Part shown: positions 12,140 to 22,900 of the stretch, one piece after another
Layout: each line of letters opens with the position of its first letter
Position numbering within the stretch: the stretch's first letter is position 1
From: Siderastrea siderea
Lineage: Eukaryota > Cnidaria > Anthozoa > Scleractinia > Rhizangiidae
Length of the DNA stretch: 64,000 nucleotides
NCBI GenBank assembly: GCA_964030785.1
Contig: OZ034970.1
Coordinates: forward strand, 21,460,634 to 21,524,633
Reading direction: 5' to 3'
Notes under the pieces: model-generated
What the model saw: the letters and a program-made list of their open reading frames with translations, nothing else
The model's database searches: none
Told to the model about the DNA's origin: nothing
Translations under genes and position numbers: made by a program

Positions 12140-12640
12140 CAACTTGGTGGCCAACTGCACCCTGGTACCCTCAACTTCTACTGCTGCTGGTTGAACGACC
12201 TGTCCTTCTACCTCAATGGGTCACACCCCTAACTTTGCCTCAGGAGGACACTCTACATCCTCTCAAAGATGCAATGCGCCTAACTGCGTGGCATGTATCC
12301 GGAGATAGTTTGGAGGTCAGAGGAATTTCTCCGAGGGCAGCCAACTATGTGCTCATGTCCTGGAGGCCCGGGACAGAAAAGCAGCGTGTAAATGCTTTTG
12401 TTGCTGGTGTAAGAAGAAAAAGAGAAATCCTCTTCAACCAGATCTAGTGACAGTTTGTGACTTTCTCACTGAACAGTTTGAAGATCTCAAGAAGTCGTAT
12501 AGTACTATTAACTCCTATAGGTCTGCTATGTTATTGCCTGTAGATAGTGCCTTAGGTGAACATGCTATTATTGTTCGTTTGCTGAAAGGGATGTTTCATG
12601 TTCGTCTCCCTGAAACCAAGGTATAGTTTTACCTGGGATG
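12140..12640 (+). pseudogene. DIRS-like linker and tyrosine recombinase N-terminal part
   Basis: A linker reads PWYPQLLLLLVERPVLLPQW and AMRLTAWHVSGD. It is followed, after a frame change near 12445, by the recombinase core-binding helices: DLVTVCDFLTEQFED and STINSYRSAMLLPVDSALGE. The frame is cut by the TTAA MITE at 12641. In DIRS and Ngaro elements this enzyme inserts circular DNA without an integrase. Confidence 0.7.
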
Positions 12641-12644
12641 TTAA

Positions 12645-13430
12645 AGGCCCACCTTCACCCAAAAGGCCTTGCGCGCCGCGCTTGCTGTTTAATGAATTTC
12701 GTGTAACACGAAATTGTTTCTGAGAGGGTTTTCTTTCAAAATCCGTTTCCTCCGGAGACATCTTGTCCAAAATCGTCCAAAAGCATACAGGAATTTATTC
12801 TTCAATTATCAGGGTGTTGTTTCCTGGAATTATTTTGTGACTGAGCCGGGAAAATGTATTTTTTTCGCTCTTATTTTAAATATGTTTATAGGGATCGTCG
12901 TGTAGTTTTGCATATTATTAAAATATTCACAACAGATAACTTTACAACAAACTATTTTATAATGTCGATATTTTTACTAGCGAACTGTTTAACACAAAAT
13001 AAATAACAATAAAATGAGAATCAACTATCATGTAGTGTTGTCTGTGAAGTCAATATCATTGCTTGGCGGTTTTAACTTTATTTATAACCATAGGAGAAGA
13101 CGGAGAGGCAGAACTACAGAAACGAAAAATCACACATTTAAATGCTGAAAGTGGCACTATTGTGCATTAAATGAAAACTGCTGCCGTGTTGATTGGGGGA
13201 GTAAATGCCATTCATAAAAGCCTAAAGATTTGTAAATTGAGGCCGTAGATTTGGCCAACTTCGCAAAGTAAATCGATGCGATATGGCTCCTGCGATTTGT
13301 TTTGAATATAGGTGACAATTTCCACGCTCGCAAGAATATTCTCGGAACCAATCAGATCGCGAGACGAACAATAGAGCCATTTGAAAACAATAACAAACGG
13401 TCGCAAGGCCGTTTGGGCGAAGGGGGGCCT
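12645..13430. mobile_element. 786-bp TTAA-flanked MITE
   Basis: TTAA at 12641-12644 and 13431-13434 flanks ends reading AGGCCCACCTTCACCCAAA and the inverted TTTGGGCGAAGGGGGGCCT. The host frame (the recombinase) continues across the empty site. The inner halves are also partly inverted. There is no transposase frame. The TIR sequence is unrelated to that of the other TTAA-flanked elements in the window. Confidence 0.85.
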
Positions 13431-13905
13431 TTAAATGTTTTGATAAGATTCCTAGAGTCACGGTTTCCTCTTTCTGCTTTATACGTTAAGCAGTTGACTC
13501 TCAAAACGGCTGCCTTGGTAGCACTAGTTTCTGCTCAGAGATGTCAAACTTTGACAGCCTTAAGTTATGATTTAATGAATTCAACCGAGAGTGGTAGTGA
13601 GTTTATTGTCAACAGTCTTTGAAATCATCTAGACCTGAAAGGTCTTCTATTGTAAATACGTTGCCAGCTTTTCCTGAGAATGAAAAACTTTGTGTTCATT
13701 CTACATTGTCAAATTATATAAACAGAACTACAAGTGTAAGACAGTCACTTAGTGCGTCAAAACTTTTTATTTCACATGGCAAACCTTACAAAGTGATTTC
13801 CACATCAACTCTCTCAAGATGGCTTAAAGATATGTTGTCAATAGTAGGAATTGATACTAGTATATTTAAAGGTCATAGTTTTAGAGGAGCATCTATCTGG
13901 GGCTA
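13431..13905 (+). pseudogene. DIRS-like tyrosine recombinase, central part
   Basis: It resumes as LIRFLESRFPLSALYVKQLT, LKTAALVALVSAQRCQTLTA, then after a frame change near 13620 INRTTSVRQSLSASKLFIS and TLSRWLKDMLSIVGID. It ends in FKGHSFRGAS, which carries the HxxR catalytic pair of the tyrosine recombinase. It is interrupted by the Tx1/L1 LINE, and the last helices with the tyrosine region resume at 41387. Confidence 0.85.
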
Positions 13906-13995
13906 GCTGTCATGGCGGTCGGTGCGTCTCTTTAACCGTCCAAGAAACTATGGCAGATTCGTGACACCGGAGATTTATTTGGTACTGGTGTTGAC

Positions 13996-14907
13996 TTGAA
14001 TCAATCCCTGTTGACTTGCAAAAAACTGACTTACAATGAAAAAAGGCTTTTCAGACCTAAAAATGGCAAAAACAAAGAAAAGAAACGTGCACGTGGGTCA
14101 AGTTCCACTGCCGAAGAAGATGTATCAGACGAAATGATCCTGGAAAAGCTGTCCAAGATTCACGAGGACATTAAAACATTAAAGGAGGAACTCAAAGGTG
14201 AAATTCAGGCAGTCAAATCAGAATTAAGCGAAGTAACGAAGTCGTTGAGCGCCGTATAGGAAGAAGTGCAATCACTTAAACAGAAAAACAAAGATTTACA
14301 AGACCAGTGCGATAGCACCACGAGAGAGAACAACAAACTAAACGAGGAGATCAGCACTCTTAAAAATCGTCTAATTAAACTGGAAGATTACTCTAGGCGA
14401 GAGAATCTTCGTTTCTACAACATTCCAGAAAATCCTGGAGAGAGCAATGAGGAATGTTCTTGTAAAGTGATGGAAGTACTAACTGAACTCGGCGCTGTTC
14501 CAGAAAACATTATGTTTCATGCTATACATCAAACAGGAAATCCAAATAATACAGCTTCCTCGAACAGCGCTGCAAACAACAAAGAGTCAAGAGAAGGGGC
14601 ATCACGTCCTCCACGCCCACGTCCAATTTTAGTCCGTTTCGTATCAAGAATGGATAGCGATTGGATTTGGGAAAACAGGAAGAAGCTAATGAACAGTTCT
14701 CGCTTCTCATCGGTGTTTATTGACAAAGACCTTTCCCCGGAATCAGCAAAACAACGCGGGAAGCTCCGCGCCGCATATAAGAAAGCCAAGGAACTGGACA
14801 TCGGAAGAGTATTAATAAAAGGTAAAAATTTGACAGTAAATAGTACCGTTTATTCAGTGGACGACCTACCGGACTATCTTTTGCCACAGAAAAATGTCAG
14901 TGATTAG
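13996..14907 (+). pseudogene. LINE ORF1 (coiled coil, RRM-like)
   Basis: One frame with a single in-frame TAG at 14257-14259. The first part is lysine- and glutamate-rich coiled coil (EKLSKIHEDIKTLKEELKGE). The second begins with more coiled coil (ENNKLNEEISTLKNRLIKLE), then the L1-ORF1p-type RRM start YSRRENLRFYNIPE and the C-terminal domain (IFVRFVSRMDSDWIWENR style; here ILVRFVSRMDSDWIWENR). L1-type ORF1 proteins trimerise, bind element RNA and act as nucleic-acid chaperones. The stop makes it non-functional unless read through. Confidence 0.8.
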
Positions 14908-15538
14908 CTAACATGCAAGCTTATCCTTAAAATTTATTAGTCTTAGTACCAATTTATGGTTTTTCTTTTCAAGAATTTTAATATTGCTAGTGTAGCATTC
15001 AGTATTCGCGTAATGATTATCATATATATTTATATATTTTTTTCGCGGTTAGCTTCGTTTTGCTTGTTTAACAACTTTGCTATAATTTACATGTTAAAAC
15101 TACTTCGCCAGCCCAAAGCGCATAAATTTACTTGCCATAGCTTGAATGTTTTTCAAAGCAATAGTCCCGAGCTCCTGAGGTCGCACTAAAGGTGTGAATC
15201 TTGCGAACCTTTTTTAACAACTACGGTAGATTAGGTTATTTCTCTTTTCTTTCTCCGGCCTTAAGATCTGTATAAAATGCTCCCTTTATATGTATATCGC
15301 TGCTTAGTTGCAAGGGGCATGCTTAATTGTTTAAGTTCGATTATATGTTTAATTTTGCTTTACTTTCTTACTTGTGCTTTAATATTTCTTTTCGTTCTCT
15401 TCACTGGTGGAGTTTTCTTTCAGTTTTCTCACATTTTTCGACCGTTTCACACTTGTTTGAACGAATGGTTATTTCCTTTTACACATAGCTCACTACGCAA
15501 CTTTGCCCACCGGCCTATATTCCTTTCGTCCTCGCAGT
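14908..15538. other. LINE inter-ORF spacer
   Basis: A 630-base AT-rich gap between ORF1 and ORF2 with no supported coding frame. Confidence 0.5.
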
Positions 15539-17857
15539 ATGGTGTGTAAAAATATTAATTTTAAACTTGTATCCCTAAACGTCCAAGGGATTCGCTCCGT
15601 TGAGAAGCGAAAGGCCGTATTTAATTGGCTTCACAAATCTCAGGCCGATATATGTTTTTTACAAGAGACCTACAGTACTCCAGAAGTAGTTAACATATGG
15701 AAAAAACAATGGAAGGGCGATAACTTTTTCTCGCATGGTAGTTGTCTCAGTAAAGGTACAATGATTCTCGTGAAGGAACATTTAGATTTCAAGCTAATTT
15801 CGTCAAAGATTGATCCATTAGGCCGTTACATATTTTGGAAGTTGAGGTCCAAGTTATGCTCCTAATAAATGTGCGAAACACTGTGTTTTTTTTAGCAAAT
15901 TATCGGAAGAACTTAAAGATTTTGTCACAGATGAAGACAAGACCGTTGTCATTGGAGGGGATTTTAACGTCATTCTTGATCCAGACCTAGATGGGCGAGG
16001 CGGAAATAAAAAGAGAAAGGATTCTGTGCGATATGTGGAAGATATGATTATTGAACATGATCTAGTAGATATATGGCGTATCCGTAATCCCACTGACACG
16101 CGATTCACTTGGCGTCAAAAATCGCCGCTAAGACAAAGACGCTTAGATTACTGGCTAATCAGCAACGACTTACAAGAAGATGTTGAGTCAATAGAAATAA
16201 TAACCGCAATTAAATCGGATCACTCCGCCATTGCACTGCCAATTAACGGCCTTGATGAAAACGAACGGGGACCAAGTTTTTGGTCTACTCTTATTAATGA
16301 CCAAGAGTACTGTAACCTTCTCCGTTCGGAATATAAAAACTGGTTAGAAGAATTTAAAGAAGTTAATGATAAACGAGTCCTATGGGACCTAATTAAATAC
16401 AATATACGACGACAGCGAACAATTATCTATAGTAAAGCCAAGGCTCGTAAAAAAAGAGAAAAAGTAAAGCATCTAGAAGAAAGTCTAAGAGACTGCATTA
16501 CTAAATGCGATAACAACCCTTCTAAAGAAAACTTAGATGAGCTAGAATGCCTACAAGCAGAATACGACGAGTTGTACGACTACATCACACAAGGGGTTAT
16601 TCGCTCTCGTGCAACCTGGTACGAGCTGGGTGAAAAAAAACAACAAATATTTCTTGAATTTAGAAAAATCAAACAAGAAGAAGAACAGTGTCCGTAAAAT
16701 ATTTACCAGGGGTGGAAAACTAACTAACAACCCCAAAAAGATTATGGATGAGCTGGAATCATTTTATGCTGACCTTTACGATGGTAGCAGTTGCCCATCA
16801 GATTCAGCCACCTCCACGTTTTTAGATAACTCTAGGGGATTTCCAGCATTAGCTGATGACTCGAGGAAAATTTGTGAAGGGAAATTAGGATACAGTGAAT
16901 GTTTCAGTGTGTTGGGAAGCTTTCCTAAAAATAAAACTCCCGGAAATGACGGTTTGACAATTGAATTCTACCTGGCATTCTGGCCCTTGTTCGGAAGGCT
17001 ATTAGTAGACAGTCTGAACTACGCCTTTGAGTTTGGAGAGCTTTCGAATTCACAGAAACAAGCCATAATAACCTTAATAGAAAAGAAAGGAAAGTATAAA
17101 AGGATGATTAGAAACTGGCGCCCCATATCCTTGATTAATGTTGATGGGAAGATAGCTTCTAAAACGCTGGCAAAACGTTTGGAAAAGGTTTTACCCGAAA
17201 TAATACACTCTAACCAAAACGCGTTTGTTAAAAGAAGATCTATTTTTGACGCAATCAGAGCAATTGATGATTTGATGGAGTATACTAAAGAGAAGGATCT
17301 ACCCGGAATTTTAGTAGCTATTGATTTTGAAAAGGCTTTTGACACGCTTAATCTCAATTTTTTAATACGAACACTACACAAGTTTAATTTTGGCCCTTCC
17401 TTGATTCAGTGGATTCGAACATTGTACAAAAACGTAAAAAGTTGTGTAATGAACAATGGTTTTACAACAGGCCCCTTCACGTTAAGCAGAGGAGTCCGCC
17501 AAGGCGATCCACTTTCACCGTATCTCTTCATCATTGCGTTAGAAACTCTAACTATCAAGATTAGAAATGACGATTCAATCAAAGGATTTAAAATACGAGG
17601 AGAAACTACTAAACTTTCTTTATTTGCGGATGATATGACCTGTTTTATACGAGACAAGGAATCTTATGCTTCCCTCTTTGCTATTCTGGAATCCTTTGGA
17701 TCATGCTCTGGTTTGCGTGTGAATCACGAAAAAACGAAGATTTTAGCACTTGGTAATAGTATTCTACACGAGAAGGATTTTAATAACCATAGGGTTTGTG
17801 AAATTATTAAGATCTTGGGAGTTTATTTTGATTATGACGAAAAACAGAGGAACGACT
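15539..17857 (+). pseudogene. LINE ORF2, endonuclease and reverse transcriptase
   Basis: An ATG starts an AP-type endonuclease: LVSLNVQGIRS, DICFLQETYS, and after a frame break near 15850, VVIGGDFNVILDPDLDGR, RRLDYWLISNDL and SDHSAIAL. A second break near 16690 leads to the reverse transcriptase: KNKTPGNDGLTIEFYLAF, NWRPISLINVDGKI, VAIDFEKAFDTLNLNFL (motif A), GVRQGDPLSPYLFI (motif B) and LSLFADDMTCFI (FADD, motif C). The architecture matches the L1/Tx1 clade. The frame is cut at the TTAA insertion site. Confidence 0.85.
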
Positions 17858-17860
17858 TAA

Positions 17861-20290
17861 GAGCAATTCTCTGTAAGAATCAAACAAAGTGGGAAATGAA
17901 AAATTTTGACCCCCCACTCAAATTTGCATGCAGGTAGATATCCATGGGGGATGTTCGAAAATGACCATTATTGAGATCAAAGCTAAATTATTGCCATGGT
18001 AACAGCGAATGTTTGTTGACGCCCGAGATCCCAATTTTGAACTCAAAAACTGTTGTGAAAACTGCAAAATTTAAAACATTATTTCCCAAGTTTATTAAAA
18101 CACAACAACTCGAGACTAGGGACAAATGTAAAACCACTATTTTAGTTTCTTTCCATGTATATGACGTTTCATTATATTTATCGTAAACAAAATAAACGGC
18201 GAATTAACTACACCGTGTCTCGGCCATTTTATTTCGTGAGTAAGACAAGCAGTACATTTCTTTTAATATCTCCAAAAGTACATCAGTTCTAGAATTGAAG
18301 CTACATGGATAGCTTACAACAGACATTGCAGTTACTAAATCTGTAAAATTCTCAGCGGGGCGGGCATATTTTGTTTTCATAGCAATCAACAAAGAAACCA
18401 TAAAAATGAGATTTCTTAAATTTTGTCAGAATTAACATTCCGTAAATTTGCTGGAAAAATCGGAAGAAAGCTGAAACGACCTTGAGATTTAAAGAAAATT
18501 GTCTGTTAAGTAATTCTCTGATAAAAACAACCGTTCATAAACCTTATTTTTGGAAACAATTTGAATCGAAGTACAGCTTACTTGACGGCTTTGTTCATTT
18601 CTCCACTTTTCGACTCACGTTGAGCGAGCTGGTTCTTTCTGTACAGCACTCGCATTGTTTGAAAATCCACTGTTCTGAACCTTTTCTTTCAGCTGGTAGT
18701 GTTATTTATCCCCGGCAGTAGTCCATCCCCTCATTTAAGCCCACTGAAGTCAAGTTTTGTGGCACTGTCGGCAGAAATAAGCCAACATGGAATTCAGTCA
18801 GTACAGTTACATTTCCACCGTAGCCTTTCGCTCTACTTCTCGATCACCATTCGCGCCAAAAGATAGAAAGATGCATCCTTTCATCTACGATTCCATTTCG
18901 CCAAGCATTTCACTCCAACTTACGGTGTAAAAACTGTGGACAACAACTTTCTTCGAAGTGGAAGAGACAATAACATACGCCGGTCCATACGCCGTGGGAC
19001 GTTACCGGTCAGCGGTGTTTACTTGAACAACTTTCGCTTCATAATTTGCCTAACACCGGGTCCTTTATATACTGTTTATATGAGACATTCAAAGCATTTC
19101 AGAAAGCCAGCAATTTCCTTTTATTAGATTCTGTTTTTCCACTTGCTCTTTAGTCCTGGTCCATTCACAGTAGGATTAACAGTCTCTGATAGAACAAACC
19201 TACAGTGCGTTTTCCAGCGCTCACACCATTTTCGCCGCAAAAATGAGACCGCTAACTCGACAATTAACAATAGATCGGTGAGCTGGTGGAAGAACCGCGG
19301 CTTTTCTTATTTTCCATTCTTTTAGCTAGCGTGTCTTCAATGCAGACTTCAGTCCTGATTATTATAGACATTTTGCACTTTCGAGGACAACTCCTTCCAG
19401 CCATTTACAACTTTGTAAAACAAACAAACAAACAAGAGAGAACCAACACTTTTAACGTGGGGCTGATTTCTGTTTCCTGAGATGTGCAAATCGTACGTAC
19501 TTTTAGCAGATGGATTAAGCGTTGTCATTCTTCGCAATGACAATTCTTCTTTTGTCATTTCGCACAGCTGGAGATTTTTGTATACGTGTGGATACCTGAG
19601 TGTGAGACTCGTCCTCTAAAGATCTCTTAATGTCATTTCTTACTTCAAGTGGCGTATCTTCGAAAAACGATACAAAGTTGTTTGTGCGATATTCTGCACC
19701 AGAAAAATACTGTGAGTACGGTGTTCATCAAGTAAGGCTTTGTTCAAGTCATCCTCCTAGGAGAGGGGGAGGGGTGGGGTGGGAAGCATCAAAGAGGAAA
19801 CTCGAGTCATGCACAACATTTCGAACAACGCCAAACTCAAGAACTTTCCTGCGTTAGCGCAGTATACAAGCGAACTGGGCTTTAAAGTCGACACACATGT
19901 ATAATGAGGGTTCTGGCACAGAAATTTTTTAAGAGGTTTTTTACCCGAAACTCGGCTCCCATGCTCACCTCGTTTCGGGTTTTCCCGAAACGAGGCTCCC
20001 ATGCTCACCTCGTTTCGGGGAAAACCGCTTAATAAATTTTCTGTGCCAGAACACCTCATTATACATGTGTGTGAGTGTAAATAACGCAAACAGCATAAAT
20101 TAAAACAAAGCGCGTGACTTCGTGATCCAGTGAATCCATAATAAATATGTGCGGATGTGCCACGGGAAATGTTTCCTATTTAAGAAATGTCTGCACTGCT
20201 ATATATACAAAAGTGTGCTAGAATTATTTCCTATTGAACAAGTATCATCACAAGTATATACACCAAAATGGCAGCCGCAAGATATTCGTC
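17861..20290. repeat. left inverted arm of the 22-kb element
   Basis: It matches the reverse complement of 35657-39896 once the foldback at 37942-39548 is removed. Similarity is high at the outer 1.4 kb and at the inner 400 bp, and clearly lower at about 19330-19880. The arm ends inside the first codons of a gene (GATATTCGTC at 20281-20290). An undisturbed TTAA at 18204-18207 is the empty equivalent of the foldback site in the other arm. Confidence 0.85.
19892..20073. repeat. palindromic module inside the arm
   Basis: It starts CACACATGTATAATGAGG and ends with the inverse. The centre contains CCCGAAACGAGG and CCTCGTTTCGGG as a 12-bp stem, and in this arm a block of about 37 bases is tandemly duplicated. 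The equivalent module in the right arm (about 35881-36018) has a single block. It could form a strong hairpin in DNA or RNA. Confidence 0.75.
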
Positions 20291-20558
20291 CTGGAAAGAG
20301 GTACACAATGAGTTATCAAAACAACCTTTCTGTCATAACAGGCAGCAACTTGTGCGTATAATTATACGTTTAGAATATAAAAACTGTGGCTGGGAAGGGC
20401 TTTGTTACCCTTGTTTTAAGCAAGGAATCAAACATAAACTGTTGTACACTCCTCCGATCGAGATTATACCTTTAGTAAAGATTTGCTCTGATACTTACGA
20501 TTGGCACAGCGCATATAACGAATTAAAATTCGAAAATAAACCGCTGAGAATCAGGTAG
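20268..20558 (+). CDS. Polinton left-end protein A, copy 1 (internally deleted)
   Basis: 96 codons from an ATG inside the inverted arm. The first eight residues, MAAARYSS, are encoded by arm sequence. The remainder (KEVHNELSKQPFCHNRQQ, EGLCYPCFKQG) is closely related to the copy 2 protein at 44998. Compared with that copy, about 48 residues holding the F-box-like helix are missing immediately after the arm boundary, in frame. Function unknown; see the full-length relative. Confidence 0.6.
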   Translation: MAAARYSSWKEVHNELSKQPFCHNRQQLVRIIIRLEYKNCGWEGLCYPCFKQGIKHKLLYTPPIEIIPLVKICSDTYDWHSAYNELKFENKPLRIR

Positions 20559-20714
20559 TATTCATTCAATCCATGATATACTACTTAATAACCGAAATAA
20601 ACCACCCAGCATAAAAAAAGAAGAAAAGATTAAAACGAAAACATAACCGAACACACACACACAAAAAAAATAATTTATAATCGATTAAATATTTGTGAGT
20701 CAAATTTGATATCG

Positions 20715-21068
20715 ATGGCTGCCGGATTCAACAACTGTCAGATTACCGAAGCAATACAAAACCTACCACCTAAGCTACGTGAGATAATTTACAAACATTT
20801 TCTCACTATTAAACTGAGAGAGCGAGCGGCTTTAGGTTGGAACCTGGTTCACAACGAGCTTTTAAAACAACCTTTCTGTTATGAAATGGAGCGGCTTGTA
20901 CATATTATAGTGTGTGTAGCCTATATGATTTGTTGTTGTGGAGGGTGTTGTTACCCTTGTTATAAACAAGAAGAAATCTTACATGAAATAACCATCTCTA
21001 CCCCAATCTATGATATAACTCTAGTTAAGTATTGCATTGATATATGGGAAGAGGACCACATTCCCTAA
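20715..21068 (+). CDS. Polinton left-end protein B, copy 1
   Basis: 117 codons. The N-terminal helix (CQITEAIQNLPPKLREIIYK) resembles an F-box-type LPxELxxxI helix, followed by basic and aromatic segments and a cysteine cluster (CCCGGCCYPC) that may bind metal. It is a paralogue of the upstream protein A. I do not recognise a named family. An adaptor role towards a ubiquitin ligase is a guess based on the helix pattern alone. Confidence 0.6.
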   Translation: MAAGFNNCQITEAIQNLPPKLREIIYKHFLTIKLRERAALGWNLVHNELLKQPFCYEMERLVHIIVCVAYMICCCGGCCYPCYKQEEILHEITISTPIYDITLVKYCIDIWEEDHIP

Positions 21069-21207
21069 GTTATGTTTACGGCGCGTGACTTCGCGGTTCG
21101 GTGAAACTCACAGACAATGATGTAATTTATATTCTTGTATAAACATTGAAGGGAAAAACCCTTAACAACTTAAGCTTGAAAAAACAAATCAATATGCACA
21201 GACATGA

Positions 21208-21525
21208 TTACATTAATTCATAATCAAAATATTCATTACCGTTAGCAGAAGTTTTGAGACCGATTTTGTTGACAAATTGATAATAATCATCTTCCAGCAG
21301 ATCTTCTGTAAGTCGTTTAGGGGCCCACACACAAAACTCATCTCCATTCTTTGTTTCTAAAGTTAAAATAGCTGAATCCCCAAATTTACCTTTCCTGTGT
21401 TTAACCTTTTTAATTTTGTAAATAGCGTCTGAAATATCCCGCCATTTTTAAATTTCTTTCCTTTCAAAACTTTCCTCTGTTGGCCAGTCTTGTATGATAG
21501 TTTGTTGATCTGTACAGACATCCAT
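21208..21525 (-). pseudogene. small Polinton protein, possible OB fold, copy 1
   Basis: 105 codons with one in-frame stop near residue 29, otherwise collinear with the open copy at 45999-46316. The core motif is KGKFGDSAILTLETKNGDEF followed by CVWAPKRL, which has the alternating strand pattern of an OB fold. It lies convergent to protein B. Confidence 0.6.
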
Positions 21526-21726
21526 AGTAATGTACATTGAAGATACATTTGTTTAATAGCGTGTACTTTTCTACTCGAGGTAAAATTCTGTGAAGCGCAT
21601 GCGTAAAAACATCCAATTATTGCGACATTTAGGTGAAGGACAGAAAAAGGGTACCATAAGAAATAGAAGAAGAAAAATGTGTTTAATATATATTGAAAGT
21701 GATCAATATTTATTAGTTCACTCATT

Positions 21727-22037
21727 GGTAAGGCCTTAGGGGGGTGATGGTTGGCCACCATCTGAACCCTGTTTGAGGGCTTGCATGCGGTGAATTACGA
21801 GGTAAAGGGGAACTCCTTCCAGTGGGAGAGTACCCTCGGGTGAGCCCGCCTCGGTGACTGGTGACAGGGGGTGCTCAGAAATCCCTCGGGATTTCAAACC
21901 TCGCTCCCAGAGGTAAAATGTGGAATGACAACCGCCTTGTCAGCGGTGAAATCCTCACTTCGGTGAGGTGAAAGTCCTAGCCGAGGCTAGGCAAGAACAG
22001 CCACGAGCACCCCCCGACAAGGGTTTTGCCCTTTTTT
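21727..22037 (+). ncRNA. candidate structured RNA, copy 1
   Basis: No protein frame, yet strongly conserved with 46520-46820. It can form a chain of GC-rich hairpins: GATGGT/ACCATC, CGGG/CCCG, ACCGC/GCGGT, CCTCAC-TTCG-GTGAGG (21953-21968), CCTAGC/GCTAGG (21976-21991), and a long-range helix GGGGGTGCTC (21867-21876) with GAGCACCCCC. An extra AAATCCC/GGGATTT hairpin is present only here. It ends AAGGGTTTTGCCC-TTTTTT, which would suit RNA polymerase III termination. The strand is chosen from the T-run and is not proven. Confidence 0.5.
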
Positions 22038-22040
22038 ATG

Positions 22041-22133
22041 TGACCTGTCACGCAATGTCACACGTTACTGTCACGTTTGCCGTCACACAATGTCACGCCT
22101 CTTGTCACATAAGGTCACGCGTGACTATCACGC
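22041..22133. repeat. GTCAC-box array, copy 1
   Basis: Seven GTCAC boxes (four followed by G, three by A) at irregular spacing of 9-17 bases, plus inverted GTGAC boxes at the edges. The array sits immediately after the structured RNA candidate. It may be a protein-binding array such as an origin or enhancer. Confidence 0.6.
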
Positions 22134-22375
22134 ATTTTTCGTTTTTTTATAAGAAAAAAGGTTTCATTTTCAATTTTAAGAGGAAAAAATCTTATTATGG
22201 AACCACATCTTGTCCTGAAATGGGGTAACCATCTTTGTCACGAGTTGGTAACAATAGTTTTGAAACACATTCACGAGTAATAAATCTTATTTGCAAAATT
22301 TCGGGGGGTGTGAGAAGCTCAACTAGGTGATAGCAAATAGCTTGCAAAGTTGCAATCATTTCGAAAGCTATATAA

Positions 22376-22873
22376 TTACTTTGAAAATCTATAATTGAGT
22401 GAATTTTTTTCATACTTTCTTTGAACAGATAGCGGAATTTCCATACAATGATCAGTGACGAAATTATCTATCATTTTCAATTTATCAAGAAAGACTTTTT
22501 CGTCGAAAGCTTCGCCTCTGAGGTAAAAGCGAATCTCAGCAAGGATTTTTTGGTATTCGATACGGGCAAAATTTCCTTGTTCTGTTTTCTTGTCGTATTT
22601 CTTAAGGCTTGCCACTGCTTTCAAAGTAAGACCAACACCAGTTAAAGTTGCCATGACAATAGGGTTCAATGTAATTCCTCTGGCTACTGCGGCACTAATA
22701 ATTAACTTGCCAGCCGAAAGATTACAAACAAAATTTTTTCTTCGAAAACCGCGGTGCAACTTTTCATAGCCATAATGTTTCTTATGGTAATAAGCATATA
22801 AATCTTTCAGAATTTTAACTTTCTCTTTAGAAAGTGTTTGGTCGATATGGTTGAATTCGAAAATGTCCCGCAT
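22376..22873 (-). CDS. Polinton hydrophobic-segment protein, copy 1
   Basis: 165 codons, open. N-terminal basic helices (SKEKVKILKDLYAYYHKKHY) are followed by a glycine/alanine-rich apolar segment (LIISAAVARGITLNPIVMAT, TGVGLTLKAVASL) long enough for one or two membrane passes, then a charged helical C-terminus. A TATATA-type box lies just before the ATG. The family is known to me only as an uncharacterised Polinton-associated protein; a membrane-active role is inference. Confidence 0.65.
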   Translation of the reverse strand: MRDIFEFNHIDQTLSKEKVKILKDLYAYYHKKHYGYEKLHRGFRRKNFVCNLSAGKLIISAAVARGITLNPIVMATLTGVGLTLKAVASLKKYDKKTEQGNFARIEYQKILAEIRFYLRGEAFDEKVFLDKLKMIDNFVTDHCMEIPLSVQRKYEKNSLNYRFSK

Positions 22874-22900
22874 TGTGCTATATAATAAATGTAAAAATGT

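Noticed and set aside
17861..20290. A Polinton end with its own 6-bp duplication inside the arms
   Set aside because: I looked for an AGT...-type end or a break in arm symmetry between the TTAA and the first gene and found none, so I did not split the element in two.
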